Origin: Lysobacteraceae bacterium SCN 69-320
GTDB taxonomy: Bacteria; Pseudomonadota; Gammaproteobacteria; Xanthomonadales; Rhodanobacteraceae
Direction of reading: 5' to 3'
DNA: 64,000 nucleotides
Assembly: GCA_001725155.1 (NCBI GenBank)
Contig: MEFP01000003.1
Location: forward strand, 167,756-231,755
The notes below the pieces were generated by a model. It was not told where the DNA came from and ran no database searches. It worked only from the letters and a program-made list of their open reading frames with translations. The position numbers and the translations under genes were made by a program. Shown piece after piece: positions 29,165-38,739 of the stretch. Position 1 is the stretch's first letter; each line of letters starts with the position of its first letter.

Positions 29165-30349
29165 TCAGGCAGGTGCAGGACTATCCGCCTGCGCGGCAGG
29201 GCCTGCCGCTGGCGCAGCGCGGCCCTCTCGCAAAGCAGCGGACCGTCGCGACCAGAATGACTGAGCGCCATGGCGCGCCGGGCCGGCATAGGTGTCCCAC
29301 CAACGCTGGCGATAATGCGCATGGACGGAGGCCTGCTCGGCAAGGAACGCCTCCCGCGCCGCCAGATGATCCGCCGTATCGCTACCGGCTTCGATATACC
29401 CGGCGACGGATTCGACCGACGCCAGCGCGTGAAACAACCCCTGCGAAGCGATCGGATCGAACGACAGCCCCGCATCGCCGATCGCGAAAAATCCCGGTGC
29501 CGTCCGGGCCAATGCGACAGGATCGAGCATCGCACTGCCGGCCGGTCGCGCGTGCACGATGACATCGGCGTCGGCCATCACCGGCAGCACCTCGGCCAGC
29601 ACCGCCTGCCGCCGCGCCTTCGCGAGCAGGTTCGGCCATGACCTCAGCACATGCAGCTCCGCGTCGTCCGCATCGAGATGGAACGCGAGCACGCGCTGTC
29701 CCGACGGCACGCGCACGCTGTACCACCAGCCGTTGCTGTCGGCGCACAGACGCGTGCAGTCGTCTTCGTCGTCGACATGGGACGGCAGGTAGGCATGCAG
29801 GCAGATCAGCTCATCGCTGACCTGGCGCGGGATGCCGAGCTGGCGTGCGATCGCGGCGTTGCGGCCGGTCGCGTCGACGAGCACGCGAGCGCGATGGGTC
29901 TGCGCGAACGCTTGCTGCTCGATCTGCCAGATGCCTTCGGCATGTGTGGCGCGCAGCGGGCCGCAGCCGTCGACGAATGTCGCGCCGGCGGCCATGGCCG
30001 CTTCGCGCAGGTCCGTGTCGAAGCGATGGCGGTCGAGGTGCCAGCCGGGACCGTTGGGGTCACGCAGGTGGTCGAACCAGACGGGGTCGCCGTCGTCCCA
30101 GTGCGAGATGGTGGCGCCACGTTCGGCGTGCCCGGCGGCGAGGAACCGTTCGAACAGACCGAAGCGCTGCAGCAGCACGCGCGCAGCGCCCGGCAGGGAT
30201 TCGCCGATGCGTGGCGCCACCGCGGCTGCGGTCGACAATGCCGCACGCTCCAGCACCAGCACACGCCGCTGCGCTCCGAGCCGGCACGCCAGCGCCGAGC
30301 CCGCGGGCCCGGCGCCGACGATGATCGCGTCCCAGTCGGTGACGCGCAT
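29165..30349 (-). CDS. LodB/GoxB-like FAD-dependent oxidoreductase
   Basis: Flavoprotein of 394 aa, related to halogenase/PHBH-type monooxygenases. It has the FAD-binding GAGPAG (12-17) and the second flavin motif FAIGDAGLSFDPIASQGL. In LodA/GoxA systems the partner flavoprotein is needed to build the cysteine tryptophylquinone cofactor. This gene begins 4 bp after the stop of the LodA-like gene on the same strand, the usual arrangement, so a maturase role is inferred from context. Read alone it would only be called an FAD-dependent oxidoreductase. Its 3' end faces the exported protein gene at 28769. Confidence 0.85.
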   Translation of the reverse strand: MRVTDWDAIIVGAGPAGSALACRLGAQRRVLVLERAALSTAAAVAPRIGESLPGAARVLLQRFGLFERFLAAGHAERGATISHWDDGDPVWFDHLRDPNGPGWHLDRHRFDTDLREAAMAAGATFVDGCGPLRATHAEGIWQIEQQAFAQTHRARVLVDATGRNAAIARQLGIPRQVSDELICLHAYLPSHVDDEDDCTRLCADSNGWWYSVRVPSGQRVLAFHLDADDAELHVLRSWPNLLAKARRQAVLAEVLPVMADADVIVHARPAGSAMLDPVALARTAPGFFAIGDAGLSFDPIASQGLFHALASVESVAGYIEAGSDTADHLAAREAFLAEQASVHAHYRQRWWDTYAGPARHGAQSFWSRRSAALREGRAAPAAGPAAQADSPAPA

Positions 30350-30353
30350 GCGC

Positions 30354-32222
30354 TCAGATGCTGGTCGTCGGTGTGCCGAGGCGCTCGATCTTGCGCATGG
30401 TCGCGTCGGTCGCGGCGCGATCGGCTTCGCTCATGTCCTTGCCGCCCTGGTCTTCGACCTGCATGACCGGCGGGAAGTCGGGATCGTTCTCGATGCCGGG
30501 CCTGACCTCGACGATGCCCTGCCGGTCGAAGTGCTTGACCATGTTCACGAGCTGGTTCTGGTAGCCGACGCCGAGCGTGCGGTCCCAGTCGGAGCGGTCG
30601 TTGAACGCGGCCAGCCGTTCCGCGCGCGGCAGCTTGAGGTTCATGACGGCGCGGTAGTTTTCCGCGCTGAGCACCTGGTTCGGCACGCGCGCGGGCCAGA
30701 ACGTCGGCAGGTACGGATCGTAGTCGGGCTGGTAGCCGGAGCGGCAGCTCGCCGTGTCGGTCTGCCACGGAATCGCCATCCAGCGCGTGATCGAGCCGGG
30801 CGACTGCGCATAGAGCGGGCCGTTGTAGGACGTGGCCTCGGCCGGCGTCAAGGTCGTGCCGTAATCGGGCTCGGGATTGTCGTTCGCGCGATGGCGCCAG
30901 CGGTACGGTTCCAGATACATCGTCGCGTGGCGCACGGGCCAGGTCATCTCGCAGCCGGGATGGAACGCGTCGGCGAGGCAGAACTCCAGCGCCGCGCGAT
31001 CGAGCATCGCGGGCTGTTCGGCCAGCGGCACCTGGGCGATGTCGCGCGGCGGCTTGGAGTCCGGATCGTAGTCGGCGATGAAGTCGCCGTTGGCCCAGCG
31101 GTCGAGCAGATACAGCTGGGTCGTGGTCAGCGCGGTCATCGCGCGCGGAATCGGCGGCATCGGCACGTCCATCGCATCGCCGTAGACCCAGGGCCAGGGC
31201 TTCAGCGACGCGTCCTGGTCGGCCGGGTTGCGGAACGCATTGGCGACCGTGCGGCGCAGCTCTTCATAGGTCTTGCCGGGCTGCGACAGCTTGTGCAGAT
31301 AGGCCGGATCGAGCAGATGCTGCGGCATGCCGTAGCCGAAGCCCGCGGCGAAACCGGCGTTCATCCATTGCAGATCGCACAGCGCACGGAAGATCGGCAG
31401 CAGGTCGTTCTGGAACGACGGCCGCAGCGGTGCGGGCAGCTGTCCGGCCTGTACCGACATGTCAGTCATCAGCGCGTACATCGTGCGCACGGATTTCTGC
31501 TGCGGACCGTAATTCGGCGGCGCGACGACGACCCAGGCCGGAGCGACGTCGAGCTCGCGGCCGTCGAGCTTCACGCGCGCGGTCACCGGGCCGTCGCTGG
31601 TGTCGTCGTACCAGCCGTCGTTGTTCGCGAACGTGACCGGCGGCTTGCCGTCGAACGAAGCCGACTTGCCGTGGCCGCCGAACACGAGCAGATGGCCCTG
31701 TGCGTCGGTGCGCAGTTCGCCGAGTTCGACGGCGATACCCATGAACTTGCCGCCGTCGAAACGGTACTTCTTGCCTTGCGCTTCGGGCTTGTCGATGCGG
31801 CGCGGGCCCGGCGTGATCGCGAGCTTGTGGCGCTCGGGCAGCGGCACCTTGGCGTTGCGCCGCGTCGACGGCGTGGCCGTCAGCGCTTCGGGAATGTCCA
31901 GCGCCAGCTCGAAGTTGTACCAGGCGGCCTTGTGGTTCGCGAGTTCGACGGTCCATTCGATCTCCACACCGTCCTCCATGCACAGCTCGCGCACGACGTT
32001 GCCGGCCGCGTCGTAGCCGTAGATGCGGAACTGAGCGACTTCGCGCTTGAGCGCGCCGCTGCGGTCGCGGTAGTAGCCGGGCGGCTGCGGTTCGGGTTCG
32101 ACGACCTGCGGCCCGAGGTAATAGCCGTCGTCCTTCTTGGAGTTGCCGACGCGGGCAATGCCGATCGACGGATGGATCTTGGCGTAGGCGATGCTCGCCT
32201 CGGGCTTCCGGCTACGACTCAT
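30354..32222 (-). CDS. LodA/GoxA-like amine or amino-acid oxidase with CTQ cofactor
   Basis: Homolog of L-lysine epsilon-oxidase LodA and glycine oxidase GoxA, 622 aa. These enzymes deaminate amino acids, release hydrogen peroxide and use a cysteine tryptophylquinone built from their own Cys and Trp. The N terminus AYAKIHPSIGIARVGNS is a family hallmark. The likely cofactor cysteine is Cys424 in FHPGCEMTWP; the Trp partner is probably Trp486 in IPWQTDTASC or Trp509 in PTFWPARVPN, which I cannot settle without an alignment. No Sec signal peptide is seen. A strong GGAGGGGAG precedes ATG 32222. The substrate cannot be read from sequence. Confidence 0.87.
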   Translation of the reverse strand: MSRSRKPEASIAYAKIHPSIGIARVGNSKKDDGYYLGPQVVEPEPQPPGYYRDRSGALKREVAQFRIYGYDAAGNVVRELCMEDGVEIEWTVELANHKAAWYNFELALDIPEALTATPSTRRNAKVPLPERHKLAITPGPRRIDKPEAQGKKYRFDGGKFMGIAVELGELRTDAQGHLLVFGGHGKSASFDGKPPVTFANNDGWYDDTSDGPVTARVKLDGRELDVAPAWVVVAPPNYGPQQKSVRTMYALMTDMSVQAGQLPAPLRPSFQNDLLPIFRALCDLQWMNAGFAAGFGYGMPQHLLDPAYLHKLSQPGKTYEELRRTVANAFRNPADQDASLKPWPWVYGDAMDVPMPPIPRAMTALTTTQLYLLDRWANGDFIADYDPDSKPPRDIAQVPLAEQPAMLDRAALEFCLADAFHPGCEMTWPVRHATMYLEPYRWRHRANDNPEPDYGTTLTPAEATSYNGPLYAQSPGSITRWMAIPWQTDTASCRSGYQPDYDPYLPTFWPARVPNQVLSAENYRAVMNLKLPRAERLAAFNDRSDWDRTLGVGYQNQLVNMVKHFDRQGIVEVRPGIENDPDFPPVMQVEDQGGKDMSEADRAATDATMRKIERLGTPTTSI

Positions 32223-32620
32223 GAACTCCCCTCCGATGAGTGTGCGGTTTCCGCGCATCGCGGCGGATGGCGGGCTCGGCGACTCTCGCGCGATTTGCGC
32301 AGAGCGTCAAGAAAAAATACAGATAGCGCCATTGAGACTTGTGTATACGAATCACGCAGCCGGGCCATCGGCGCGCAACCTGCACCGCGCGCGCCGCGGC
32401 GACGGGCCCGGCTTCGGCCAGATCCGCCGTCACAAACCTAAATGAATGCCCTGTGCGTGAGTACCGAAGCGTCAATCGGCAAGCGCGGCGATCAGCGCGG
32501 CAACCTGCTCCGGCCGCCAGCTCTGGCGTATGACACTGCCGCAACCGGCGCCCGTAGCGCTTCCGTCGCGAATTGGACGAAACTCCGGCCCTGTCCTCGC
32601 CCGTCACGAAGGCACACTCC
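32223..32620. promoter_or_regulatory. Divergent intergenic region between LodA-like and cupin genes
   Basis: This 398-bp region separates two divergent genes. An AT-rich patch at about 32308-32360 (AAGAAAAAATACAGATAG and GTGTATACGAATCACG) stands out in GC-rich surroundings and is the likely promoter zone for one or both. No gene is convincing here. Confidence 0.4.
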
Positions 32621-33640
32621 ATGCCGGAAGAACTCGCTGCTCCCATACGTCCCGTCGCAGCGGCCAGCGTGCCCTGGGAGACTGCGATCGAAGGTACGCG
32701 TTTCGGCGTGCGCTACCGGCATCTGAGCGCAGCGCTGCTCGGCGACGGCTATCGCGTCGGCGTCGCGCTGGAAGAACTGGAACCGGGCCGGCAGAGCGCG
32801 CCGGCGCACTACCATGTGTTCGAGGAAGAACATCTGTATCTGCTCGAAGGCCGGCTGACCGTGCGCATCGGCGACCGAAGCTACGCGATGCAGCCCGGCG
32901 ACTACGTCTGCTTTCCGGCCGGTCATGCGGCCGGGCACTGCCTGATCAACGAAGGCGACGCGACCTGCCGCTATCTGATCATCGGCGAGAACGACCCGAA
33001 CGAAATCGCCGTGTATACGGATTCCAACAAGGTCCTCGTTCGCTCGCTCGGAAGGCGTGCGTTGCTCGATCTTTCGGCGCGCCGCGACTACTGGCAGGGC
33101 GAAGATACCGGCGCCGCGATCCCGCCCGATCCACGCGAACCGCTGCTGCCGGCGCCGGCGTCACCGTTTCCGCCAGTCGTATCGGCTGCCGTCGAAGCCG
33201 AGCGGACGGACGAAGGCCCACGATTCGGTGGACAGGCGCAGCATCTGACCTTTGCGGCCGTCGGCGCGGACTACCGCGTCGGCGTACTGATCGAATCACC
33301 TGCGCCCGGCAAGCGGCTCGCACCGCGCCACTATCACCTGTTCGAGGAAGAACATGCCTATGTACTCGACGGCGAGCTGACCTTGCTGCTCGGCGAGGAG
33401 CGCCATGTGATGAAAGCCGGCGACTACGTCGCGTTTCCGGCCGGAAGGCCCGTGGCGCATTCGTTTCTCAACAGCGGCGACGGCCCGTGCCGCTATCTGA
33501 TCATCGGCGAACGCAAGCCTCACGACGTCTGCGTCTATCCGGATTCCAACAAGGTCGCCGTCAACGCGCTGGGCAGCGGGCGCAGCGTGCTCGATCTGTC
33601 GGCATCACGGGGCTACTGGGACGACGAATCCGACGTCTGA
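32621..33640 (+). CDS. Tandem-duplicated cupin protein
   Basis: Predicted beta-barrel metal-binding protein of 339 aa made of two similar cupin domains. Each half has the motif-1 pattern (PAHYHVFEEEHLYLLEG and PRHYHLFEEEHAYVLDG, with His, His, Glu, His ligands), a GDYV-FPAG step, CRYLIIGE, then a VYTDSNKV or VYPDSNKV segment and LDLSA-R-YW. The very close match between halves points to an internal duplication. ATG 32621 with GAAGG upstream was chosen over a TTG at 32573. The substrate is unknown. Confidence 0.85.
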   Translation: MPEELAAPIRPVAAASVPWETAIEGTRFGVRYRHLSAALLGDGYRVGVALEELEPGRQSAPAHYHVFEEEHLYLLEGRLTVRIGDRSYAMQPGDYVCFPAGHAAGHCLINEGDATCRYLIIGENDPNEIAVYTDSNKVLVRSLGRRALLDLSARRDYWQGEDTGAAIPPDPREPLLPAPASPFPPVVSAAVEAERTDEGPRFGGQAQHLTFAAVGADYRVGVLIESPAPGKRLAPRHYHLFEEEHAYVLDGELTLLLGEERHVMKAGDYVAFPAGRPVAHSFLNSGDGPCRYLIIGERKPHDVCVYPDSNKVAVNALGSGRSVLDLSASRGYWDDESDV

Positions 33641-33668
33641 ACCAGCCGATCTTGCGCAGCGCGAGGCC

Positions 33669-34226
33669 TTAGCTCAGAAACCGCCGGAACTCGTCGACCG
33701 CATCTCGGCGCAACCACGGATTGATGTGTCGGTGCTTGATCGGGCCATGGTGCCGGGTGGTCAGGCGGACCAGCCGGGCGCAGTAGTCGATTGCGAAACG
33801 ATGATCGCGCTTGGTATGCACGATGAAGACCTCGCAGGAGTCGGAACCGGCCGAGTCGCGCAGCAGCTGGCGCAGCTCGGCGCTCAAACTCATCGAGTTT
33901 CCCGAACACTGGAAGATGCCGGCTTCCTGAGTGCAGGGCGTGTTGGAATCGGGATTGGTCGTGTCGACCCCGGCATTCCAGTCCCAGGAACTCTCGAAGC
34001 CGGCCAGCACGCGCAGGGCTTCAAGCATGACCGCCTTGCGATGGAGCAGGTCCTGCCAGGGCCCCAGTTCGCCGGCGACGCTGGAATAGATGTCGAAGCG
34101 CGCGTTCCTCTCGAACACGGTGTCCGGCGCCGCCAGTCCCCAGTCGACCAGCGCATCGAGGAAAACCGCCGGCGGGCGGCCGCGGTTGTGGACTTTCTGC
34201 CTTGTCGCTTCGAAGACCCTGGCCAT
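33669..34226 (-). CDS. Hypothetical protein with lysozyme-like motifs
   Basis: I do not recognise this 185-aa protein with confidence. The segment GFESSWDWNAGVDTTNPDSN and TQEAGIFQCSGNSM recall the catalytic region of lysozyme/transglycosylase-like proteins (Glu followed by Ser-Ser, then a downstream EAGIFQ), but no signal peptide is present, so it would be cytoplasmic unless released another way. ATG 34226 has GGAG eight bases upstream. The same frame is open further upstream, where it overlaps the nuclease-like gene and is a shadow. Confidence 0.65.
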   Translation of the reverse strand: MARVFEATRQKVHNRGRPPAVFLDALVDWGLAAPDTVFERNARFDIYSSVAGELGPWQDLLHRKAVMLEALRVLAGFESSWDWNAGVDTTNPDSNTPCTQEAGIFQCSGNSMSLSAELRQLLRDSAGSDSCEVFIVHTKRDHRFAIDYCARLVRLTTRHHGPIKHRHINPWLRRDAVDEFRRFLS

Positions 34227-34330
34227 GCGGACTCTCCAGCTTTGCGGATACGCATTGTGCATTTCGCATTGCGCCTGGGAACGCGACGCCTGAACTATCG
34301 GCGGCAAACGCCGTGCGGGGACGAAACCGG

Positions 34331-35143
34331 CTACTCCGAGATGGATTCGCCAGTCTCGGCGGGTTCGATGGCAGCCTTTTCGTCTTTGCGCTGAGCCGCA
34401 GCACGCAGCGCCTTGGCTGCGCTGCGCGCGATCTTCTTGCGCGCTTCGTCGGCCTTCTCGCCGTCGAGCACTTCGCGCTTGATGACCTCGTCGACGAGCA
34501 CCGCGCGTATCTGTTCGACGTCGATGCGCACGTCGGGCGACACGCGGCGCAGCTCGCGGCGAACGACCTCGAGTACCGGATCGGTCTGCAGCATGGCGCC
34601 GACGAAGAAACGGCTCAGCGCCTGACGCTGGTTGTGGTACTCGCCGAGAACGGAGCGCACCCAGCCTTCCTTGCACCAGAGGTACAGCAGCTCGAGATCG
34701 GCATCGGAACGCGGATTCAGCGCGCAGAAATCGATGTCGACGACGAGTTCATGGTCGATGGGCTTGGCGAATACGACACGATAGACACGCCAGCGCAGGC
34801 CGTTGGTCAACAGCACCCATTCGGCCCCCTGGTTCGCCGCATAGTCCACCGCCTGCTTGACGTGCGCGTCCTTGAGGTCCAGCCCTATCGCCTTGACTTC
34901 GATCAACGCCTGCAAGATGCCATCGATGCGCGTGGCGAGATCGCAGTAGGTGCCGCGAATCGCGTATTCCGAGGTTACTTCGGCGTATTTGTCGTAGCCG
35001 AACACGTCCGCGAGCATGTCCTTGATGATGGTGACCGTGTCGGCTTCGCCGACGTCGCGCTTACGCGCATCGGCGAGCACGGGTTGGAAACGCTTGATCG
35101 TCGCGGCCAGCCGCTCGGCTACGCGCTTGGGTATGTTGGCCAT
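34331..35143 (-). CDS. Orphan HsdR-N-like PD-(D/E)xK nuclease domain protein
   Basis: The 270-aa protein resembles the N-terminal nuclease region of type I restriction enzyme R subunits. The expected PD-(D/E)xK elements are CDLATRID and LIEVKAIG, with a downstream QAVDYAANQGAEWVLLTNG that fits the Gln motif of this group. The C-terminal 50 residues are charged and helical. There is no helicase domain and no hsdM or hsdS gene nearby, so it is a stand-alone protein, of a kind often annotated as type I restriction-like. GGGAGGA precedes ATG 35143. Confidence 0.85.
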   Translation of the reverse strand: MANIPKRVAERLAATIKRFQPVLADARKRDVGEADTVTIIKDMLADVFGYDKYAEVTSEYAIRGTYCDLATRIDGILQALIEVKAIGLDLKDAHVKQAVDYAANQGAEWVLLTNGLRWRVYRVVFAKPIDHELVVDIDFCALNPRSDADLELLYLWCKEGWVRSVLGEYHNQRQALSRFFVGAMLQTDPVLEVVRRELRRVSPDVRIDVEQIRAVLVDEVIKREVLDGEKADEARKKIARSAAKALRAAAQRKDEKAAIEPAETGESISE

Positions 35144-35513
35144 GTCTTCCTCCCGATTGCATCAGCAGCACGGCCAGTAACCGCGCCGCGCGGGCCGCTG
35201 GGGCGGCCTCGCTGCCTGTCCAGTGCCAAGGCCTTGGGCGGCCTCCTGATCGCTACTGTCATCTGCGGGAGTTTTCTCTCACTGTCACGAAATCCGATCA
35301 ACGGCCGCTCGCGCCCGGCATCGGACAGCTGGGCACCGGAACCGCATCCGCGGAATCCATAGGCTGGCCGGCCGACGACGACGCTGGCGTTCCGGGCTAC
35401 CCTCGCTCGCGCGATCGGATCAACGGCGGCAGCGTGATGCTGGACCACGGCTCGACTGCGGAAGAAGTCCAGCCGGACACCCGTCGCCCATCACACACTG
35501 CAGGAGCAGCCCC
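35144..35513. other. Gap with no recognised gene
   Basis: This 370-bp region lies between two divergent genes and must contain their promoters. No convincing coding region, repeat or RNA gene was seen. Confidence 0.4.
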
Positions 35514-35849
35514 ATGTCGACAGCCAACGCACTCGCCTGCCCCGCCTGCGGCCAGCGCTGCCTCAGTGCCTGGGACAAGCTCTGGCTGGGTCCGGCCCGC
35601 AGCGTTCGCTGCGGATCCTGCAGCTGTCGGGTTTCCGTGCCTTGGCTGCCGACGCTGGCATTTCTGCTCGTCGGCAACGTAGCGCCCTTCATTCTGCTTG
35701 CGCTCGTCTGGCAGCCGCTGCTGCGCCGCTTCGGCTCCGTTTCCTTCGCCGTGTTCGCCATGGGGAGCAGCGTACTGCTATTCGTTTTTGCAGCACTGTC
35801 GCTCTGGGCCTACGTGCGCTGGATACCGCTGCTCGTGCGGCAGCGCTGA
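35514..35849 (+). CDS. Small zinc-ribbon membrane protein
   Basis: Unrecognised protein of 111 aa. The N terminus has a four-cysteine zinc-ribbon pattern (CPACGQRC and CGSCSCRV), followed by two hydrophobic helices at about 47-68 and 77-102. AGGAG lies before ATG 35514. A sensor or assembly role in the inner membrane is conceivable, but context gives no function. Confidence 0.75.
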   Translation: MSTANALACPACGQRCLSAWDKLWLGPARSVRCGSCSCRVSVPWLPTLAFLLVGNVAPFILLALVWQPLLRRFGSVSFAVFAMGSSVLLFVFAALSLWAYVRWIPLLVRQR

Positions 35850-35908
35850 CGCATCGCGCCGCAGGCCTTGCCGACGTCGCCCGCGCCGGCTGATCGATAC
35901 GGCAGTTC

Positions 35909-37048
35909 TCAGCGCCAGCGCGCCAGCGCTGCCTGGCTGTAGCGCGGATGCGCGATGCGGCGGCGCGCGGGATCGGGCTCGCCGTTCTTGCCGTCGATCG
36001 GGAACACGGTCAGGTGGCGCGGCTGCACGGTGACGGCGGCGCCGGGCTGCAGCGCGCGGCGCTGGGCTTCCTCGCCGCCGAGTTCGGCTTCGAGCGACTG
36101 GCCCAGCGACGGCACCTCGAGTTCGACGTGAGCGATGCTGCCGGCCAGGTAGATGTGCCGCACGGTGGCGCGCCAGCCCGATTCGAGCGGCGTCGGCGTC
36201 AGCGCGAGATGTTCGGGCCGCACGTAGGCGATTGCGCTGCCGTCGGCGGCGCCGTCCAGGCCGTCGGCCTCCAGGCGCTGGTCGCCGGCGACGAGGCGGC
36301 CGCTCTGGATGCGCACGGGCAGCTTGTTCGACTTGCCGATGAACTCGAACACGAACGGCGTGGCCGGCTGCTGGTAGATCTCCTCGGGCGTACCGACCTG
36401 CTCGATGCGGCCGCGGTTCATGACGACGACGCGGTCGGCCAGTTCCAGAGCCTCCTCCTGGTCGTGCGTCACGAATACCGTGGTCAGGCGCATTTCCTCG
36501 TGCAGATGGCGCAGCCAGCGTCGCAGCGAAACGCGCACCTGCGCATCGAGCGCGCCGAACGGTTCGTCGAGCAGCAACAGTTCCGGCTCGATCGCCAGCG
36601 CGCGTGCGAGGGCGACGCGCTGGCGCTGGCCGCCTGAGAGCTGCGCCGGATAGCGCTGGGCCAGACCGTCCAGCTGCACGCGCCTGATCAGCTTGTCGAC
36701 GCGGTCGGCGATCTCGGCCTTGCTCGGCCGCCGCGCGCGCGGGCGCACGCGCAGGCCGAACGCGACATTCTCGAACACGGTCATGTGGCGGAACAGCGCG
36801 TAGTGCTGGAACACGAGACCGACGCCGCGGTCGCGCGCGCTGACCCGCAGCAGATCGCGGCCGTCCTGGGTCAGCTCGCCGGAGTCCGGAAAATCCAGTC
36901 CGGCAAGGATGCGCAGCAAGGTCGTCTTGCCCGAGCCGGACGGGCCGAGCAGCGCGACGAATTCGCCCGGCGCGATGCTCAGGCTGACGTCGTCGAGGGC
37001 ACGGAATTCGGCGAAGCGGCGCGCGAGGTGGGTGATGGCGATCGTCAT
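35909..37048 (-). CDS. cysA: Sulfate ABC transporter ATP-binding protein CysA
   Basis: Cytoplasmic ATPase of the sulfate/thiosulfate importer, 379 aa. Walker A GPSGSGKT is at 35-42, the signature LSGGQ at 137-141 and Walker B LLLLDEP at 157-163. A C-terminal TOBE-like regulatory region follows ([14 protein letters not shown] onward). It starts 1 bp after the cysW stop and ends the sbp-cysT-cysW-cysA operon. Confidence 0.95.
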   Translation of the reverse strand: MTIAITHLARRFAEFRALDDVSLSIAPGEFVALLGPSGSGKTTLLRILAGLDFPDSGELTQDGRDLLRVSARDRGVGLVFQHYALFRHMTVFENVAFGLRVRPRARRPSKAEIADRVDKLIRRVQLDGLAQRYPAQLSGGQRQRVALARALAIEPELLLLDEPFGALDAQVRVSLRRWLRHLHEEMRLTTVFVTHDQEEALELADRVVVMNRGRIEQVGTPEEIYQQPATPFVFEFIGKSNKLPVRIQSGRLVAGDQRLEADGLDGAADGSAIAYVRPEHLALTPTPLESGWRATVRHIYLAGSIAHVELEVPSLGQSLEAELGGEEAQRRALQPGAAVTVQPRHLTVFPIDGKNGEPDPARRRIAHPRYSQAALARWR

Positions 37049-37049
37049 G

Positions 37050-37916
37050 TCAGTGTCCGCGCGGCGCGCGGGCGGCGAGTTCCGAGCCGTAGCGCCATTC
37101 CAGGAAAGTCTTGAGGCAGAGCGTGACCAGCGCCAGCAGCGCGAGCAGCGAGGCGACGGCGAACGCGCCGGCGTAGTTGTAGTCGTTGTAGAGGATCTCG
37201 ACGTGCAGCGGCAGCGTGTTGGTCAGCCCGCGGATGTGGCCGGACACGACCGAGACCGCGCCGAACTCGCCCATCGCGCGCGCATTGCACAGCAGCACGC
37301 CGTAGAGCAGCGCCCAGCGGATGTTCGGCAGGGTCACGCGGAAGAAGATCTGCCAGCCGCTCGCACCGAGCACGCGCGCGGCTTCCTCCTCGTCGCTGCC
37401 CTGGGCCTGCATCAGCGGGATCAGTTCGCGCGCGACGAACGGCAGGGTCACGAAGATCGTCGCGAGCACCAGGCCCGGCACGGCGAAGATCAGCTTGATG
37501 TCATGGGCCTGCAGCCAGGGGCCGAACCAGCCCTGGGCGCCGAACAGCAGCACGTAGATCAGGCCCGAGACCACCGGCGAGACCGAGAACGGCAGGTCGA
37601 TCAGCGCGCCGAGCAGGGCTTTGCCGCGGAAATCGAAATGCGTCATCGCCCAGGCCGCGGCGACACCGAACACCGTATTCAGCGGCACGGCGATCACGGC
37701 GACGAGCAGGGTCAGCTTGATCGCGGCCAGCGCTTCCGGATGCGCAATCGCGTCGACGTAGGTACCCAGCCCCTTGCGCAGCGCCTCGACGAAGACCGCG
37801 GCGAGCGGCAGCAGCAGGAACAGCAGCAGGAACCCCAGCGCGACCGCGATCAGCAGGCCGCGGACGACGCGGCGGCCGACAGGACGGGAACGCAGGTCGG
37901 GAAGGACGGCGGCCAT
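37050..37916 (-). CDS. cysW: Sulfate ABC transporter permease CysW
   Basis: Inner-membrane permease of the sulfate importer, 288 aa with about six membrane helices. The cytoplasmic coupling loop [20 protein letters not shown] contains the EAA motif, and [16 protein letters not shown] is typical of CysW. It sits between cysT and cysA with 1-bp gaps. Confidence 0.95.
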   Translation of the reverse strand: MAAVLPDLRSRPVGRRVVRGLLIAVALGFLLLFLLLPLAAVFVEALRKGLGTYVDAIAHPEALAAIKLTLLVAVIAVPLNTVFGVAAAWAMTHFDFRGKALLGALIDLPFSVSPVVSGLIYVLLFGAQGWFGPWLQAHDIKLIFAVPGLVLATIFVTLPFVARELIPLMQAQGSDEEEAARVLGASGWQIFFRVTLPNIRWALLYGVLLCNARAMGEFGAVSVVSGHIRGLTNTLPLHVEILYNDYNYAGAFAVASLLALLALVTLCLKTFLEWRYGSELAARAPRGH

Positions 37917-37917
37917 G

Positions 37918-38736
37918 TCAGCGCTCCGCCCAGCGGCGGCTCCAGCGCTGCAGCAGGCTGATCGCGAGCAGCAGCAGGAACGACAGCACGAGCATGATGA
38001 CGCCGACCGCGGCCGCGTCGGCGTATTTGAATTGTTCGAGCTGCTTGACGATGACCAGCGGCAGGATCTCCGACTTCATCGGAATGTTGCCGGCAATGAA
38101 GATGACCGAACCGTATTCGCCGACCGCGCGCGCGAGCGCGAGCGCGAAGCCGGTCAGCAGCGCCGGCAGCAGCAGCGGGAACAGCACGCGCACGAAGGTC
38201 TGCAGGCGGCTGGCGCCGAGCGAGGTCGCGGCTTCCTCGATGTCGCGGTCCAGCGCTTCGAGCACCGGCTGCAGGGTGCGCACGACGAACGGAAAGCCGA
38301 CGAAGATCATCGCGATCAGCACGCCGAGCGGTGTGAAGGCGACCTTGATGCCGAACGGCGCGAGCCAGCTGCCGACCCAGCCGTTCGGCGCGTACAGCGC
38401 GGTCAGCGCGATGCCGGCGACCGCGGTCGGCAGCGCGAACGGCAGATCGACCAGCGCGTCGATGAGACGCCGGCCCGGAAACCGGTATCGCACCAGCACC
38501 CAGGCCACGAGCAGGCCGACGGCCGCATTGATGACGGCCGACAGCAGCGCCGCGCCGAAGGACAGGCGCAGCGCCGCGAACACCGGCGGCGCGCTGACGA
38601 TCTTCCAGAGCCCGGCCGCACCGATGCCCGACGCCTTCACGGCCAGCGCGGCGAGCGGCAGGAGCACGATGAGGCCGAGGTAGGCCAGGGTGTAACCCAG
38701 GCTCAGGCCGAATCCGGGCAGTACGCGCCGCGCCAT
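37918..38736 (-). CDS. cysT: Sulfate ABC transporter permease CysT
   Basis: Second permease of the importer (also called CysU), 272 aa. It has the coupling loop [20 protein letters not shown] and the CysT-type segment [16 protein letters not shown]. It lies 3 bp downstream of the binding-protein gene and 1 bp upstream of cysW. Confidence 0.95.
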   Translation of the reverse strand: MARRVLPGFGLSLGYTLAYLGLIVLLPLAALAVKASGIGAAGLWKIVSAPPVFAALRLSFGAALLSAVINAAVGLLVAWVLVRYRFPGRRLIDALVDLPFALPTAVAGIALTALYAPNGWVGSWLAPFGIKVAFTPLGVLIAMIFVGFPFVVRTLQPVLEALDRDIEEAATSLGASRLQTFVRVLFPLLLPALLTGFALALARAVGEYGSVIFIAGNIPMKSEILPLVIVKQLEQFKYADAAAVGVIMLVLSFLLLLAISLLQRWSRRWAER

Positions 38737-38739
38737 CGC

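Noticed and set aside
35473..35483. GGACACCCG resembling the RAYT-associated repeat
   Set aside because: Lacks the A/T-rich tail and stands alone; probably chance.
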